In this document: positions 49,423 through 58,261 of the stretch, in pieces
Position numbering within the stretch: the stretch's first letter is position 1
Layout of the letters: each line of letters starts with the position of its first letter
DNA from: Pseudomonas promysalinigenes
GTDB lineage: Bacteria; Pseudomonadota; Gammaproteobacteria; Pseudomonadales; Pseudomonadaceae
Length of the DNA stretch: 64,000 nt
Reading direction: 5' to 3'
Assembly: GCF_014269025.2 (NCBI RefSeq)
Contig: NZ_CP077094.1
Span: 1,364,001 to 1,428,000, forward strand
Position numbers and translations under genes: made by a program
Notes under the pieces: model-generated
Seen by the model: only the letters and a program-made list of their open reading frames with translations
Told to the model about the DNA's origin: nothing
Database searches by the model: none

Positions 49423-50580
49423 ATGCACCCGATTCCTTATTGGCGCCTGTCCAGCTTCTACCTGTTCTACTTCGCCCTGCTGGGCTCCACTGCGCCGTTT
49501 CTGGCGCTGTATTTCGACCACCTGGGTTTCCCCCCGGCGCGCATCGGCGAGTTGGTGGCCATCCCCATGCTGATGCGCTGCGTCGCGCCTAACCTGTGGG
49601 GCTGGCTGGGTGACCGCAGCGGGCAGCGCCTGCTCATCGTGCGCCTGGGGGCCTTGTGCACCCTGGCGACCTTCTCGCTGATCTTCTTCGGCAAGAGCTA
49701 TGCCTGGCTGGCATTGGTGATGGCGCTGCATGCGTTCTTCTGGCATGCGGTGCTCCCGCAGTTCGAAGTCATCACCCTGGCTCACCTGCATGGCCAGACC
49801 GCGCGCTACAGCCAGGTACGCCTGTGGGGCTCGATCGGCTTCATTCTCACTGTGGTTGGGCTGGGCCGGCTGTTCGAATGGTTGAGCCTGGACATCTACC
49901 CCATAGCCCTGGTGACCATCATGGCCGGTATCGTTGCCGCCAGCCTGTGGGTGCCTAATGCACAGCCGGTAGAGCAGGGCGAGCACGCTGGTGCGGGTGG
50001 TTTCCTGCGCCAGCTGAGTGCTCCGGGGGTGATCGCCTTCTACCTGTGCGTAGCGTTGATGCAACTCAGCCACGGCCCTTACTACACATTTCTCACCCTG
50101 CACCTTGAGCACCTTGGCTACAGCCGTGGCGCCATTGGCTTGCTGTGGGCACTGGGCGTGGTGGCCGAAGTTTTGATGTTCATGGGCATGAGCCGCCTGT
50201 TCGCCCGCTTCAGCGTGCAGCGAGTGTTGCTGGCCAGCTTCCTGTTGGCCGCGCTGCGGTGGCTGCTGCTGGGTAATCTGGCAGGTGAACCAGGGGTGTT
50301 GATTTTCGCTCAGCTGCTGCATGCTGCCACCTTCGGCTGCTTCCATGCCGCGAGCATCGCCTTCGTGCAGGCCAGCTTCGGCGCCCGGCAGCAGGGCCAG
50401 GGCCAGGCGTTGTACGCCGCGCTGTCGGGTACGGGTGGGGCCTTGGGCGCCTTGTATTCGGGCTACAGCTGGAAATTGCTGGGGCCGAGCTTCACCTTTG
50501 GTATGGCCAGCGCCGCAGCGCTGGCTGCAGCCGTTATCATTGCCACTCGTTCGCAATCGACCAGGACCAGCCGCCGATGA
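49423..50580 (+). CDS. MFS transporter (3-phenylpropionate/HcaT-like)
   Basis: A 385-aa inner-membrane transporter with about 12 spans. The start YWRLSSFYLFYFALLGSTAPF and the loop NLWGWLGDRSGQR are typical of the HcaT/YcaD-like subgroup. The substrate is unknown. It overlaps the cupin gene downstream by four bases, so the two are co-expressed. Confidence 0.88.
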   Translation: MHPIPYWRLSSFYLFYFALLGSTAPFLALYFDHLGFPPARIGELVAIPMLMRCVAPNLWGWLGDRSGQRLLIVRLGALCTLATFSLIFFGKSYAWLALVMALHAFFWHAVLPQFEVITLAHLHGQTARYSQVRLWGSIGFILTVVGLGRLFEWLSLDIYPIALVTIMAGIVAASLWVPNAQPVEQGEHAGAGGFLRQLSAPGVIAFYLCVALMQLSHGPYYTFLTLHLEHLGYSRGAIGLLWALGVVAEVLMFMGMSRLFARFSVQRVLLASFLLAALRWLLLGNLAGEPGVLIFAQLLHAATFGCFHAASIAFVQASFGARQQGQGQALYAALSGTGGALGALYSGYSWKLLGPSFTFGMASAAALAAAVIIATRSQSTRTSRR

Positions 50581-51113
50581 GCATCCTCTGTGTTTTCCAC
50601 CCGTCCAACCCTGGCTTGCCGCACAAGGTGCTGACCCACCACGACGATATCGTCACTACCCTCGCTGAGCAGGGTGTGCGCTTGACCCATAACCCGCTGG
50701 CGCTGCGGGTGCGCCCTGGCAGCAGCCAGGCTGAGGTGCTGGAGGTTTGCCGGGAACACTTGGACCACCTGATGACAGCCCACGGTAGTGCGGCGTTCAC
50801 CCTGCTCAACCGTGACGGCCCCGCGCCAACGCAGGTCGATGTGCGCGATGAACATGTGCACAACAGCGAAGAGGTGTTTGCCGTAGTTACAGGGCGTGCG
50901 CAGCTCGGCCTGCGCCTGGGCGAATACGTTTATGCCGTATTGTGTGAAAAAGGTGATGAATTGGTCGTACCAGAAGGTACGCGGCGGTGGGTGGAGTTGG
51001 GTGATAACCCGTTCTGCTTGGCGTTGCGCCTGTTCGGTAGCGAACGGGATGTCGAGCCAGACTTCACCGGCGATGTGAGTGCGCGGGCGTTTCTGGGTAT
51101 CGACGAGTTGTAA
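50577..51113 (+). CDS. acireductone-dioxygenase-like cupin lacking one metal ligand
   Basis: A 178-aa cupin clearly related to acireductone dioxygenase (ARD, MtnD) of methionine salvage: EHVHNSEEV supplies two His and Glu, and CEKGDELVVPEGTRRWVELG the second cupin motif. In ARD the latter has a His (HWF) that binds the metal; here the residue is Arg (RRW). The enzyme may be inactive or use another metal arrangement. It is coupled to an MFS gene rather than mtnB/mtnC, which fits a changed role. Confidence 0.85.
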   Translation: MSILCVFHPSNPGLPHKVLTHHDDIVTTLAEQGVRLTHNPLALRVRPGSSQAEVLEVCREHLDHLMTAHGSAAFTLLNRDGPAPTQVDVRDEHVHNSEEVFAVVTGRAQLGLRLGEYVYAVLCEKGDELVVPEGTRRWVELGDNPFCLALRLFGSERDVEPDFTGDVSARAFLGIDEL

Positions 51114-51120
51114 TGCCTGC

Positions 51121-51222
51121 CCTGGCCTTTTCGCGGTTAGAGCCGCTACCACAAGCACCCCGCCATCCCTAAGGGCAATGCAGTACTAGCGGTGGCAACT
51201 TGGCCGCGAAAGGGCCAGTACA
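51121..51222. repeat. inverted pair of REP-like elements
   Basis: CTGGCCTTTTCGCGGTTAGA with CCGCTACCACAAG at about 51124-51156 faces its inverse form (GGCCGCGAAAGGGCCAGTAC) at about 51200-51219, as in paired REP clusters. It lies between convergent genes. Confidence 0.6.
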
Positions 51223-51230
51223 GACAAATC

Positions 51231-51503
51231 TCAGCGGTAAGTCGGCAGCGCGAAACGCTGCTGGCTTTGCAACATCGAAATTACTGGCAGCTCGCTGGCC
51301 TGCTCGGCCAAGTCGCGGCGAATGGCACTGATCGCCCAGGACAGCTGTTCGGCACTGTGCAGTTGGCCGTAGGTCAGCACTCGGCGAGTGACCTTGCCAT
51401 CAGCAGCGCGCAGGGTCAGCAATACGCCACCATCAGGACGGGACTGGGTGGCAACCTGATAGGCCGGGAAGACCGAAACGAATTTTTCCTGGATGAGGTC
51501 CAT
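51231..51503 (-). CDS. DUF3509 family protein
   Basis: A 90-aa soluble protein of the Pseudomonas-specific DUF3509 family (FPAYQVATQSRPDGGVLLTL, YGQLHSAEQLSWAISAIRRD). The function is unknown; members are often small, induced by stress and widely duplicated in the genus. AGGAG precedes the ATG. Its upstream gap carries the phased TGCA array. Confidence 0.85.
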   Translation of the reverse strand: MDLIQEKFVSVFPAYQVATQSRPDGGVLLTLRAADGKVTRRVLTYGQLHSAEQLSWAISAIRRDLAEQASELPVISMLQSQQRFALPTYR

Positions 51504-51627
51504 ATCAACTCCTGACTGATGTGTTGGCAGACGTGAGTTGAATATTGCAGTGACCGTGCCAGGTTTTGGCTTAATGAAAAAGCCAGTAAATTCAGTAGGT
51601 TAGAGCGGAATTCGAGAAGTGATATCG

Positions 51628-51670
51628 TGCAGCCTGCATGGTCATGCATTTTGCACAGTGCATTTTGCAC
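51628..51670. promoter_or_regulatory. array of TGCA motifs at 7-bp spacing
   Basis: TGCA begins at 51628, 51635, 51645, 51652, 51659 and 51666. The last four are exactly seven bases apart, forming two direct copies of TGCATTTTGCAC (51645-51656, 51659-51670), each nearly palindromic. Located in the 266-bp gap between divergent genes, this looks like a multi-site operator; the binding protein is unknown. Confidence 0.55.
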
Positions 51671-51769
51671 GGATCGGGATTTGCCTATCGCCGCAATAGA
51701 ATCTGAACCTTTGACCACATGGCATGCCTGACTAAGACTAGGGCAACGAATTATGCCAGGAGGTTCCCG

Positions 51770-52294
51770 ATGTCCGCTCAACCCGCCGCATCTGCGATGA
51801 CCAATGATGAAGCCGCCGCTTTCGCCGAGCAGGTGTTCGACTGCGCCCGCCAGGGCGATGCGCAAATGCTCGAGCGCCTGCTAGCCAGTGGCTTGCCTGC
51901 GAACCTGCGCAATCATAAAGGTGACACCTTGCTGATGCTGGCCAGCTACCACGGTCAGCACGACGCAGTCAGGGTGCTTCTGGCCAACGGTGCCGACCCG
52001 CTGATCGCCAATGATAACGGCCAGTTGCCCATCGCCGGGGCGGCGTTCAAGGGTGATCTGGCAATGATCCGCCTGCTGCTCGACAGCGGTGTGCCGGTGG
52101 ATGCTGCTGCCCAGGACGGGCGCACGGCGCTGATGCTGGCGGCCATGTTCAATCGAATCGAGATCCTCGACCACCTGCTAGCGCAAGGCGCTGATCCTGC
52201 ACGGCGCGATGCTAGAGGCGCTACGGCACTGATGGCTGCGCAGACCATGGGCGCACAGGACGCTGCCGCGCGCCTGCAAGCACTGGCCAGCTAA
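51770..52294 (+). CDS. ankyrin-repeat protein
   Basis: 174 aa from the ATG at 51770 (MSAQPAASAMTNDEAA), fixed by AGGAGG seven bases upstream. About four ankyrin repeats follow (NHKGDTLLMLASYHGQHDAV, NDNGQLPIAGAAFKGDLAM, AQDGRTALMLAAMFNRIEI, RDARGATALMAAQTMGAQD). No signal peptide is seen. It is probably a cytosolic protein-protein adaptor; similar short ankyrin proteins accompany catalases in pseudomonads, but none is here. Confidence 0.9.
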   Translation: MSAQPAASAMTNDEAAAFAEQVFDCARQGDAQMLERLLASGLPANLRNHKGDTLLMLASYHGQHDAVRVLLANGADPLIANDNGQLPIAGAAFKGDLAMIRLLLDSGVPVDAAAQDGRTALMLAAMFNRIEILDHLLAQGADPARRDARGATALMAAQTMGAQDAAARLQALAS

Positions 52295-52352
52295 CGGTTC
52301 GGGGGCATTTGCGGCTATCCTTGGCGCCTTTGACCTGCCGCAGGCCCCCCTC

Positions 52353-52883
52353 ATGAAAAACCAGTTGCTCGAATTCATCAGCCTGATTGGCGCCGGCTGC
52401 ATGCGCGCTGAGGAAATCGAGCGCATCGCCGATGAGGCCGCCCACGCCTACGCCGACCCGGCCGCCTTCCTGGCCGCCAACCCGGACATCAACTACGACG
52501 ACAGCTTCCCGATTCCGCTCGGCGAATGGGTAGTGCTTGGCAGCCTGCCGGATACGGTGGTGTTCCAGGCCGATAGCTATCAAGCGCTGTTCCAGCAAAT
52601 CAGTGATTCGTTCGACCAGAGCGTGCCGTTCACCCTCAAGCCCAAGCAACTGGCGCGCACCGAACCGCTGACAGCCCTGAATCGTATCCAGGTGCAGATG
52701 GGCGCATTGAACAAAGAGGCCGGGGGGTATGTGTTGCTGAACTTCAGCCAGTTGCTTGATGACGAGCTGCAAATGGTGATGGTTGGCCAACAGGACCTGG
52801 CGCGGGTCCTGGAGCTGGGCGCAGCGCTCAACATCAAGGTGGAGCCGGCGCTGGAGGCGTTGAAGGTCGCCGTTCACGTCTGA
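52353..52883 (+). CDS. conserved hypothetical protein, 176 aa
   Basis: I do not recognise a family. It is acidic, soluble, and contains no signal peptide or membrane span. The N-terminal helix (MKNQLLEFISLIGAGCMRAE) is followed by alpha/beta sequence. It follows the ankyrin gene by 58 bases and may be in the same unit. A strong palindrome lies after its stop. Confidence 0.7.
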   Translation: MKNQLLEFISLIGAGCMRAEEIERIADEAAHAYADPAAFLAANPDINYDDSFPIPLGEWVVLGSLPDTVVFQADSYQALFQQISDSFDQSVPFTLKPKQLARTEPLTALNRIQVQMGALNKEAGGYVLLNFSQLLDDELQMVMVGQQDLARVLELGAALNIKVEPALEALKVAVHV

Positions 52884-52895
52884 TTTCACGTTCTG

Positions 52896-52921
52896 CCTGT
52901 TCGCGGGAGCCCGCGAACAGG
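52896..52921. terminator. bidirectional hairpin with REP-like core
   Basis: CCTGTTCGCGGG, loop AG, CCCGCGAACAGG: a perfect 12-bp stem between convergent genes, made of the TTCGCGGG core of the local REP family. Confidence 0.7.
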
Positions 52922-52942
52922 GCAGTACAGGCCAACGGTAAC

Positions 52943-53881
52943 TCAGCCCAATGCGGTATCGAGGAACATCATCACCGCGAACCCACCCATCAGCCCAAGG
53001 GTGGCTGACGTCTGATGCCCATTACGATGGGTTTCCGGTATCACCTCATGAGACACCACGAAAATCATCGCTCCCGCCGCCAGCCCCATGCTGATCGGGT
53101 AGGCCAGGGCGAAGCCGGTGGAAATCCCCAGGCCAATCACCGCGCCCAATGGCTCCATCAACCCGGAGCCTATCGCCACCAGCGCAGCCTTCATGTTCGA
53201 CAGGCCCGTCGCCCGCAAAGCCAGGGCCACGGCTAGGCCCTCAGGGATGTCCTGAATAGCGATGGCACTGGTCAGTGGCAGGCCAATGTTCAAATCGCCA
53301 TTGGCAAAGCTCACCCCGATCGCCATACCCTCTGGCAGGTTATGCAGGGTGATCGCCAACACGAACAGCCATACCCGGTTGATGCGTTCAGCCTGCGGGC
53401 CACAGGGGCCGGTGCTCTCGTGCTCATGTGGGGTGAAGCGGTCCAGGCCCAGCATCAGCAGCACACCCAACCCCATGCCCAGCACAACGGTGAAAGCCGC
53501 AGCAGGGCCATTGCCGGTGATTTCACGAGCTGCGTCCAGGCCCGGCAAAATCAGCGAAAACGAACTGGCGGCGAGCATCATGCCGGCCGCAAAACCCAGC
53601 ATTACATCCTGGGTGCGGGTGCTTACATCGCGCAGTACCACCGCCAGCACTGCCCCCAGTGCCGTGGCCGCGAAGCCGGACAGCCCGCCGATAGCTGCCA
53701 GGTGCAGGTTTTCGGCATGGTCACCGGTGAAGGCGTTCCAGAAGCTGGCCGCCAGCAACACGATGACTGCCAGCAAGCTTAACGCCAAGCCTGCGCTTAG
53801 CCACGGAGCGTCGTGGGCTTGCTGGCGCCAGGCGTTGATCATAGAGAGCGGGGTGGCGCTGTGGCTGTGAGCGGGTGGCAT
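52943..53881 (-). CDS. ZIP-family divalent metal transporter
   Basis: 312 aa from the ATG at 53881 (MPPAHSHSATPL), which has GAGG five bases upstream; an ATG six codons earlier has no site. Eight or so hydrophobic spans are present. Metal-binding helices show HNLPEGMAIGVSF and QDIPEGLAVAL, the family signature. It imports zinc or similar metals. A His-rich N-terminus and a HEHES cytoplasmic loop fit metal handling. Confidence 0.9.
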   Translation of the reverse strand: MPPAHSHSATPLSMINAWRQQAHDAPWLSAGLALSLLAVIVLLAASFWNAFTGDHAENLHLAAIGGLSGFAATALGAVLAVVLRDVSTRTQDVMLGFAAGMMLAASSFSLILPGLDAAREITGNGPAAAFTVVLGMGLGVLLMLGLDRFTPHEHESTGPCGPQAERINRVWLFVLAITLHNLPEGMAIGVSFANGDLNIGLPLTSAIAIQDIPEGLAVALALRATGLSNMKAALVAIGSGLMEPLGAVIGLGISTGFALAYPISMGLAAGAMIFVVSHEVIPETHRNGHQTSATLGLMGGFAVMMFLDTALG

Positions 53882-54005
53882 AGAAACCTCGAAATCCATC
53901 AGTACTGGCAGTCTAAGCAGTGACCTGTGCAGCTGGCCAAGGATTCCCTTCTATCGTTGCGATAGAAGGCTATGCTCAGCAACAGCCTTTCAAGGAGAAC
54001 GTAAC

Positions 54006-54197
54006 ATGGGCTCTACTTTCAATGGCCTGGTCGGCCTGATCATCCTCGCTCTGGACATCTGGGCGATCCTCAACGTCATCAAAAGCAGCAGTGAAGTGGG
54101 CGCCAAGGTCCTGTGGATTCTGCTGATCGCCTTGCTCCCGGTGGTGGGCCTGGTGATCTGGGCGATCGCCGGGCCGCGGGGCAACGTGCGTTTATGA
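54006..54197 (+). CDS. PLDc_N-type small membrane protein
   Basis: 63 aa with two membrane helices (about 5-24 and 33-53) and the PLDc_N/DUF-type end WAIAGPRGNVRL. AAGGAG lies before the ATG. Members are small inner-membrane proteins of unknown role, sometimes linked to cardiolipin synthases. Confidence 0.85.
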   Translation: MGSTFNGLVGLIILALDIWAILNVIKSSSEVGAKVLWILLIALLPVVGLVIWAIAGPRGNVRL

Positions 54198-54282
54198 AAC
54201 CTGCTTGGCAGACAAAATCTGCAATAGTGGCGTGACAAAATTTTCACACTGGTTTAAACAGAATCCGCACCCGCACAACGCA

Positions 54283-54303
54283 GCGTTGGGCACCCCCCAA
54301 CGC
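54283..54303 (+). other. stem-loop in the leader of the sulfatase gene
   Basis: GCGTTGGG, loop CACCC, CCCAACGC lies 38 bases before the ATG at 54341. It may be a leftover terminator or a leader structure; no U run is present. Confidence 0.35.
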
Positions 54304-54340
54304 CACCTTCGCAAACCGCAATCCTAGGACATTCCCATTC

Positions 54341-56398
54341 ATGGCTAACACGGATGCCTTGAAGCAACAGGGCGCGCGAGCCTATACGCCGACCTTGAAA
54401 TCGCACCTGGCCTACACGCTGCTCAGCGCCCTGGTGATCATGTTGATGCTCAGCCTGGTACGCCTCGCGCTGCTGGTCTACAACAGCGACATGATCGGCG
54501 ACACCCCTTACTCGACCGTCGCCGAAGGCTTCCTCAATGGTTTGCGCTTCGATCTGCGCGTGGTGGTCTACCTGAGCATCCCGCTGCTGCTGGCGATGCT
54601 CAGCCCCTGGCTGATGGCCCGGCGTGGGCTGTTCCGTTTCTGGCTGACCCTCACCTCCAGCGTGGTGATGTTCCTCGGCTTGATGGAGATGGACTTCTAC
54701 CGTGAGTTCCACCAGCGCCTCAATGGCCTGGTGTTCCAGTACATCAAGGAAGACCCCAAGACCGTGCTCAGCATGCTCTGGTATGGCTTCCCGGTCGTGC
54801 GCTATCTGCTGGCCTGGGCCTTCGGCACCTGGCTGCTGAGCCTGCTGTTCAAGGGCATCGATCGCTTGACCCGGGGTACCGGGCGCCAGCGCGTGGCGCC
54901 TTGGTACAACCGCCTGGCGGTATTCATGGTGGTCTTGCTGGTAGCGGTGGTCGCTGCCCGTGGCACCCTGCGCCAGGGCCCGCCGATGCGTTGGGGTGAC
55001 GCCTTCACTACCGACTCCAACTTCGTCAACCAGTTGGGCCTCAATGGCACCCTTACCCTGATCGACGCTGCCAAGAGCCGCTTCGGCGAAGACCGCGCCA
55101 ATATCTGGAAGCCCGTGTTGAAGCAAGAGCTGGCTACCGAAACCGTGCGCAAGCAACTGCTGACCGCCCATGACACCCTGGTCGATGCCGACGAGGCTGC
55201 CGTGCGCCGTGACTTCCTGCCACCGGCCGACCGCACCCTGCCGATCAAGAACGTCGTAGTGATCCTCATGGAAAGCTTCGCCGGCCATTCTGTCGGCGCC
55301 CTGGGCAGCCCGAACAACATCACCCCGTATTTCGACAAGTTGGCCAAAGAGGGCCTGCTGTTCGACCGCTTCTTCTCCAACGGCACCCACACCCACCAGG
55401 GCATGTTCGCCACCATGGCCTGCTTCCCCAACTTGCCAGGCTTCGAATACCTGATGCAGACCCCGGAGGGTGGCCACAAGCTGTCGGGCCTGCCGGCGCT
55501 GCTCGGTGCCCGTGACTACGACGACGTGTATGTCTACAACGGTGATTTCGCCTGGGATAACCAGTCCGGGTTCTTCGGCAATCAGGGCATGACCACCTTC
55601 ATTGGCCGTAACGACTTCGTCAACCCAGTGTTCTCCGACCCCACCTGGGGCGTGTCCGACCAGGACATGTTCGACCGTGGTAACGAGGAGCTGGCCAAGC
55701 ACGATGGCAAGAAGCCAATCTATGCGCTGCTGCAAACCCTGTCCAACCACACGCCGTACGCGCTGCCTGCCAACCTGCCGGTGGAGAAAGTCACAGGCCA
55801 GGGCCGCCTGGACGAGCACCTGACCGCCATGCGCTACTCCGACTGGGCACTGGGCCAGTTCTTCGAGAAAGCGCGTAAAGAGCCTTACTTCAAGGACACC
55901 CTGTTCGTCATCGTCGGCGACCACGGGTTCGGCAACCAGCAGCAGGTCACCGAGCTGGACCTGGGGCGCTTCAACGTGCCGCTGCTGCTGATTGCGCCGG
56001 GCATCCAGGAGAAGTTCGGTGCGGTGAACCACACCGTCGGTACCCAGGTCGACATCGTGCCGACCATCATGGGCCGCCTGGGTGGCCAGACCCGCCACCA
56101 GTGCTGGGGGCGCGATCTGCTCAACCTGCCTGAGGGCGACCCGGGCATTGGCATGATCAAGCCGTCGGGCAGTGAACAGATCGTAGGCCTGGTCAAGGGC
56201 GACCACCTGCTGATCGAATCCAAGGACATGAGCCCTCGCATGTACCGCTACCAGCTGGGCAAGGAGTTCAAGGCCGAGCTGATCGAAAGCCCGGAGCAGA
56301 CGCAAATGCTGCAGCAGCTTGAAGCCTTCATCCAGACCGCTACCAAGAGCTTGCTGGACAACACTGCCGGTGTGGTCCACGGCACTCCAAAGAAATAA
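54341..56398 (+). CDS. LTA synthase/sulfatase-family membrane enzyme
   Basis: 685 aa. Four or five N-terminal membrane spans (about 25-210) are followed by a periplasmic sulfatase/alkaline-phosphatase domain. The metal site MESFAGHS lies near 305, the Thr nucleophile in FFSNGTHTHQG near 345, and IVGDHGFG near 525. The family transfers phosphoglycerol or phosphoethanolamine groups to glycans or lipids. In a Gram-negative bacterium, opgB/OpgE-like modification of periplasmic glucans or LPS is possible. The exact acceptor is unknown. A strong terminator follows. Confidence 0.87.
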   Translation: MANTDALKQQGARAYTPTLKSHLAYTLLSALVIMLMLSLVRLALLVYNSDMIGDTPYSTVAEGFLNGLRFDLRVVVYLSIPLLLAMLSPWLMARRGLFRFWLTLTSSVVMFLGLMEMDFYREFHQRLNGLVFQYIKEDPKTVLSMLWYGFPVVRYLLAWAFGTWLLSLLFKGIDRLTRGTGRQRVAPWYNRLAVFMVVLLVAVVAARGTLRQGPPMRWGDAFTTDSNFVNQLGLNGTLTLIDAAKSRFGEDRANIWKPVLKQELATETVRKQLLTAHDTLVDADEAAVRRDFLPPADRTLPIKNVVVILMESFAGHSVGALGSPNNITPYFDKLAKEGLLFDRFFSNGTHTHQGMFATMACFPNLPGFEYLMQTPEGGHKLSGLPALLGARDYDDVYVYNGDFAWDNQSGFFGNQGMTTFIGRNDFVNPVFSDPTWGVSDQDMFDRGNEELAKHDGKKPIYALLQTLSNHTPYALPANLPVEKVTGQGRLDEHLTAMRYSDWALGQFFEKARKEPYFKDTLFVIVGDHGFGNQQQVTELDLGRFNVPLLLIAPGIQEKFGAVNHTVGTQVDIVPTIMGRLGGQTRHQCWGRDLLNLPEGDPGIGMIKPSGSEQIVGLVKGDHLLIESKDMSPRMYRYQLGKEFKAELIESPEQTQMLQQLEAFIQTATKSLLDNTAGVVHGTPKK

Positions 56399-56424
56399 GC
56401 CGCAACCCTGGCGCTGAACCCAAA

Positions 56425-56449
56425 GGGCCGCATAGCGGCCCTTTTTTTT
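56425..56449 (+). terminator. terminator after the sulfatase gene
   Basis: GGGCCGC, loop ATA, GCGGCCC and eight T residues: a textbook factor-independent terminator. Confidence 0.92.
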
Positions 56450-56529
56450 GCCTGAACGAATGCCCTGGCCCAGGGTCTGCTTCTACAGGCGCTACACACC
56501 AGGCGCTGTACGATCCAGAGGGCTATTCA

Positions 56530-56766
56530 ATGAAAGAGTGGGAAGTCATCTTTGCCGATCAGAAGGGCGAGCCAACCACCTTGCTGATGCACGGTGAGCA
56601 ACGCCCTAGCGAGGAAGAGGCCGCACGCGCCATCCGTTCGCATCTGTTTCCGATCATGGATGAATTGGACCTCAACGACTTCCAGGACCGCGCTACATCA
56701 CCAACCGCACGCTGGCTCAAGGAGCAGAACGGCGTGATCATCACCAGCATCCAAGAAGCCCCTTGA
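56530..56766 (+). CDS. conserved hypothetical protein, 78 aa
   Basis: A small acidic soluble protein (MKEWEVIFADQKGEPTTLLM, ending IITSIQEAP), without recognisable motifs. It follows the terminator of the sulfatase gene and has its own start region; AGAGGG lies before the ATG. Function unknown. Confidence 0.7.
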   Translation: MKEWEVIFADQKGEPTTLLMHGEQRPSEEEAARAIRSHLFPIMDELDLNDFQDRATSPTARWLKEQNGVIITSIQEAP

Positions 56767-56941
56767 ATCAACGGTTGGCGTGGTGCCTGTGCAGGCACTA
56801 CGCTGTTTGAAGGTGCCGGTCTTTTCTGCAGGCCTGCACCTGCGTCAATTCGCGTCTCTCATCAGCTCGATCTGCCGGCAGTGCCTGCAGGTGCGTAGTG
56901 CACGGAAAGTCTATCCATCGCTTTACTCGGGAGGACGATTC

Positions 56942-57274
56942 ATGAGCAGCCTGAACGACGATATCAGCAGCAACGTTTTGCGCCAGATGAAAGCTGGCGG
57001 TTTCGATTTCACTCGCATTCACCCCATCGAGTTCTACGCGGTATTTCCAGATGAAGCAGGGGCCCGCCGCGCGGCCAGGCAGTTTCGGGGCGAGTCGCTT
57101 AACGCCCAGGTGCATGAGCGCGACGATGGTGCGTGGCACTTGGAGCTGAGCAAGGTCATGTATGCCACATACTGCGGGATTGGTGACTTCGAGGAGGCCT
57201 TCGAGCAATTGGTTTCACCCTACGGCGGCGAAGTCGAAGGGTGGGGCGTCAAGCACGAAAGGCAGACTGCCTAA
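56942..57274 (+). CDS. RraB-family (ribonuclease E inhibitor-like) protein
   Basis: 110 aa from the ATG at 56942 (MSSLNDDISSNVLRQM), with GGGAGGA seven bases upstream; an earlier frame from 56780 lacks a site. The RraB-type domain covers FYAVFPDEAGARRAARQF, WHLELSKVMYATYCGI and GEVEGWGVKHE. RraB binds RNase E and modulates mRNA decay in enterics; whether this copy does so is not known. Confidence 0.85.
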   Translation: MSSLNDDISSNVLRQMKAGGFDFTRIHPIEFYAVFPDEAGARRAARQFRGESLNAQVHERDDGAWHLELSKVMYATYCGIGDFEEAFEQLVSPYGGEVEGWGVKHERQTA

Positions 57275-57305
57275 GGTTATGGGGCTGCTTTGCAGCCCTG
57301 CACAT

Positions 57306-58109
57306 TCAATGCTTCTTGCGCTCAGCCATGTGCGCAAGATACGCCAGCACAGCATCGAGCTCCTGTTCATTCAATACATTCTCGGCGAAGCCCGGCATGC
57401 GCGCCTGAGGCCATTGCCTAAGGCGCTGTGGGTCGCGAATGTACATACGTAGGTATTGCGGCTGGAAATATTCAGTGGGATTGTGCGGCAGATTGAGGTC
57501 TGGCCCGAACTGCGCATCGCCCGCACCATTGAGCCGGTGGCAGGCCAGGCAGTTCTGCTGAAATAGCGCGAACCCTTGGCGTACCGGGTCATTGGCCGGC
57601 AACCGCGGGTCAGGCAGCAGCGCGGGAAAACGTTGCTCTACCGGAGCAAGGCTGCGGATGGTGGCGATCTGAAAGGGCCACTGTTCGGGGCGGATACCGC
57701 TTGCCTGCGGATTGGTCCACACCAAGTAGAACGGCCCTGCGCTGGGTTTGCCCTTGCCAAGGGGTGGCCAGGGTTTGGCTGGGTCTTGCACCGCGAGCCA
57801 CGCCTGTGCGGGGCCTTTTTGGAGCAGCGGGGCGGCGGGCATTTCCGCGGCGAACCCGTCCAGTGCAACGGCCTGCAGATGGTCCTCTGGCTTGACCCCT
57901 TGCAGCAGTGACGCCACGGGTACGGCGCGATAACGCATGGGGTGTTTGTAGGCCACATCCTGGTCGATATCGATGTCGCGCGCCTGTGGGTGCTGCAGCA
58001 ATTGCTCACTGGACCACTGCACGCTGTGGTCGCCCCATTCAAGGTGCAACTGCGCCGCCGATAACGGCAGGCTCAACGATAGGGCAAGCGCGGCGAGACA
58101 TTGGCGCAT
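57306..58109 (-). CDS. periplasmic c-type cytochrome
   Basis: 267 aa with a signal peptide (ALALSLSLPLSAAQ). The N-terminal half (about 20-160) looks like a molybdopterin-enzyme-type substrate or interface domain, without a clear cofactor Cys. The C-terminal half is a class I cytochrome c: heme-binding CLACH near 188, a likely Met ligand in ARMPGFAENVLNEQELD. It probably passes electrons between periplasmic partners. Convergent with the RraB gene. Confidence 0.87.
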   Translation of the reverse strand: MRQCLAALALSLSLPLSAAQLHLEWGDHSVQWSSEQLLQHPQARDIDIDQDVAYKHPMRYRAVPVASLLQGVKPEDHLQAVALDGFAAEMPAAPLLQKGPAQAWLAVQDPAKPWPPLGKGKPSAGPFYLVWTNPQASGIRPEQWPFQIATIRSLAPVEQRFPALLPDPRLPANDPVRQGFALFQQNCLACHRLNGAGDAQFGPDLNLPHNPTEYFQPQYLRMYIRDPQRLRQWPQARMPGFAENVLNEQELDAVLAYLAHMAERKKH

Positions 58110-58165
58110 GGGTGCTCTCCAGTCTTAAACACGGGAGATTAACCCAAGCAAGGCACTTGGCGCTC

Positions 58166-58261
58166 TCAGCCGAACAAGCGTGTAAGGTTGGGGAGAATCA
58201 ACAGCAATGTCGTAGCGAACAATATCAGCCCAGCTTGGCGAAGCTTCGAATGTCTGAACAT
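58166..58261 (-). CDS. 31-aa single-helix membrane protein
   Basis: A short frame begins at 58261, MFRHSKLRQAGLILFATTLL then LILPNLTRLFG. A basic N-terminus and one hydrophobic helix of about 18 residues make a plausible small inner-membrane protein. AAGGCGG lies about eight bases before the ATG. It lies 57 bases upstream of the cytochrome gene on the same strand, so the two may be co-expressed. Support is the coding potential only. Confidence 0.45.
   Translation of the reverse strand: MFRHSKLRQAGLILFATTLLLILPNLTRLFG

Noticed and set aside
54254..56380. 708-aa open frame on the minus strand, opposite the sulfatase gene
   Set aside because: High G+C gives long antisense frames. The product has shadow composition (His/Gln-rich) and no domain, while the plus strand has sulfatase motifs.
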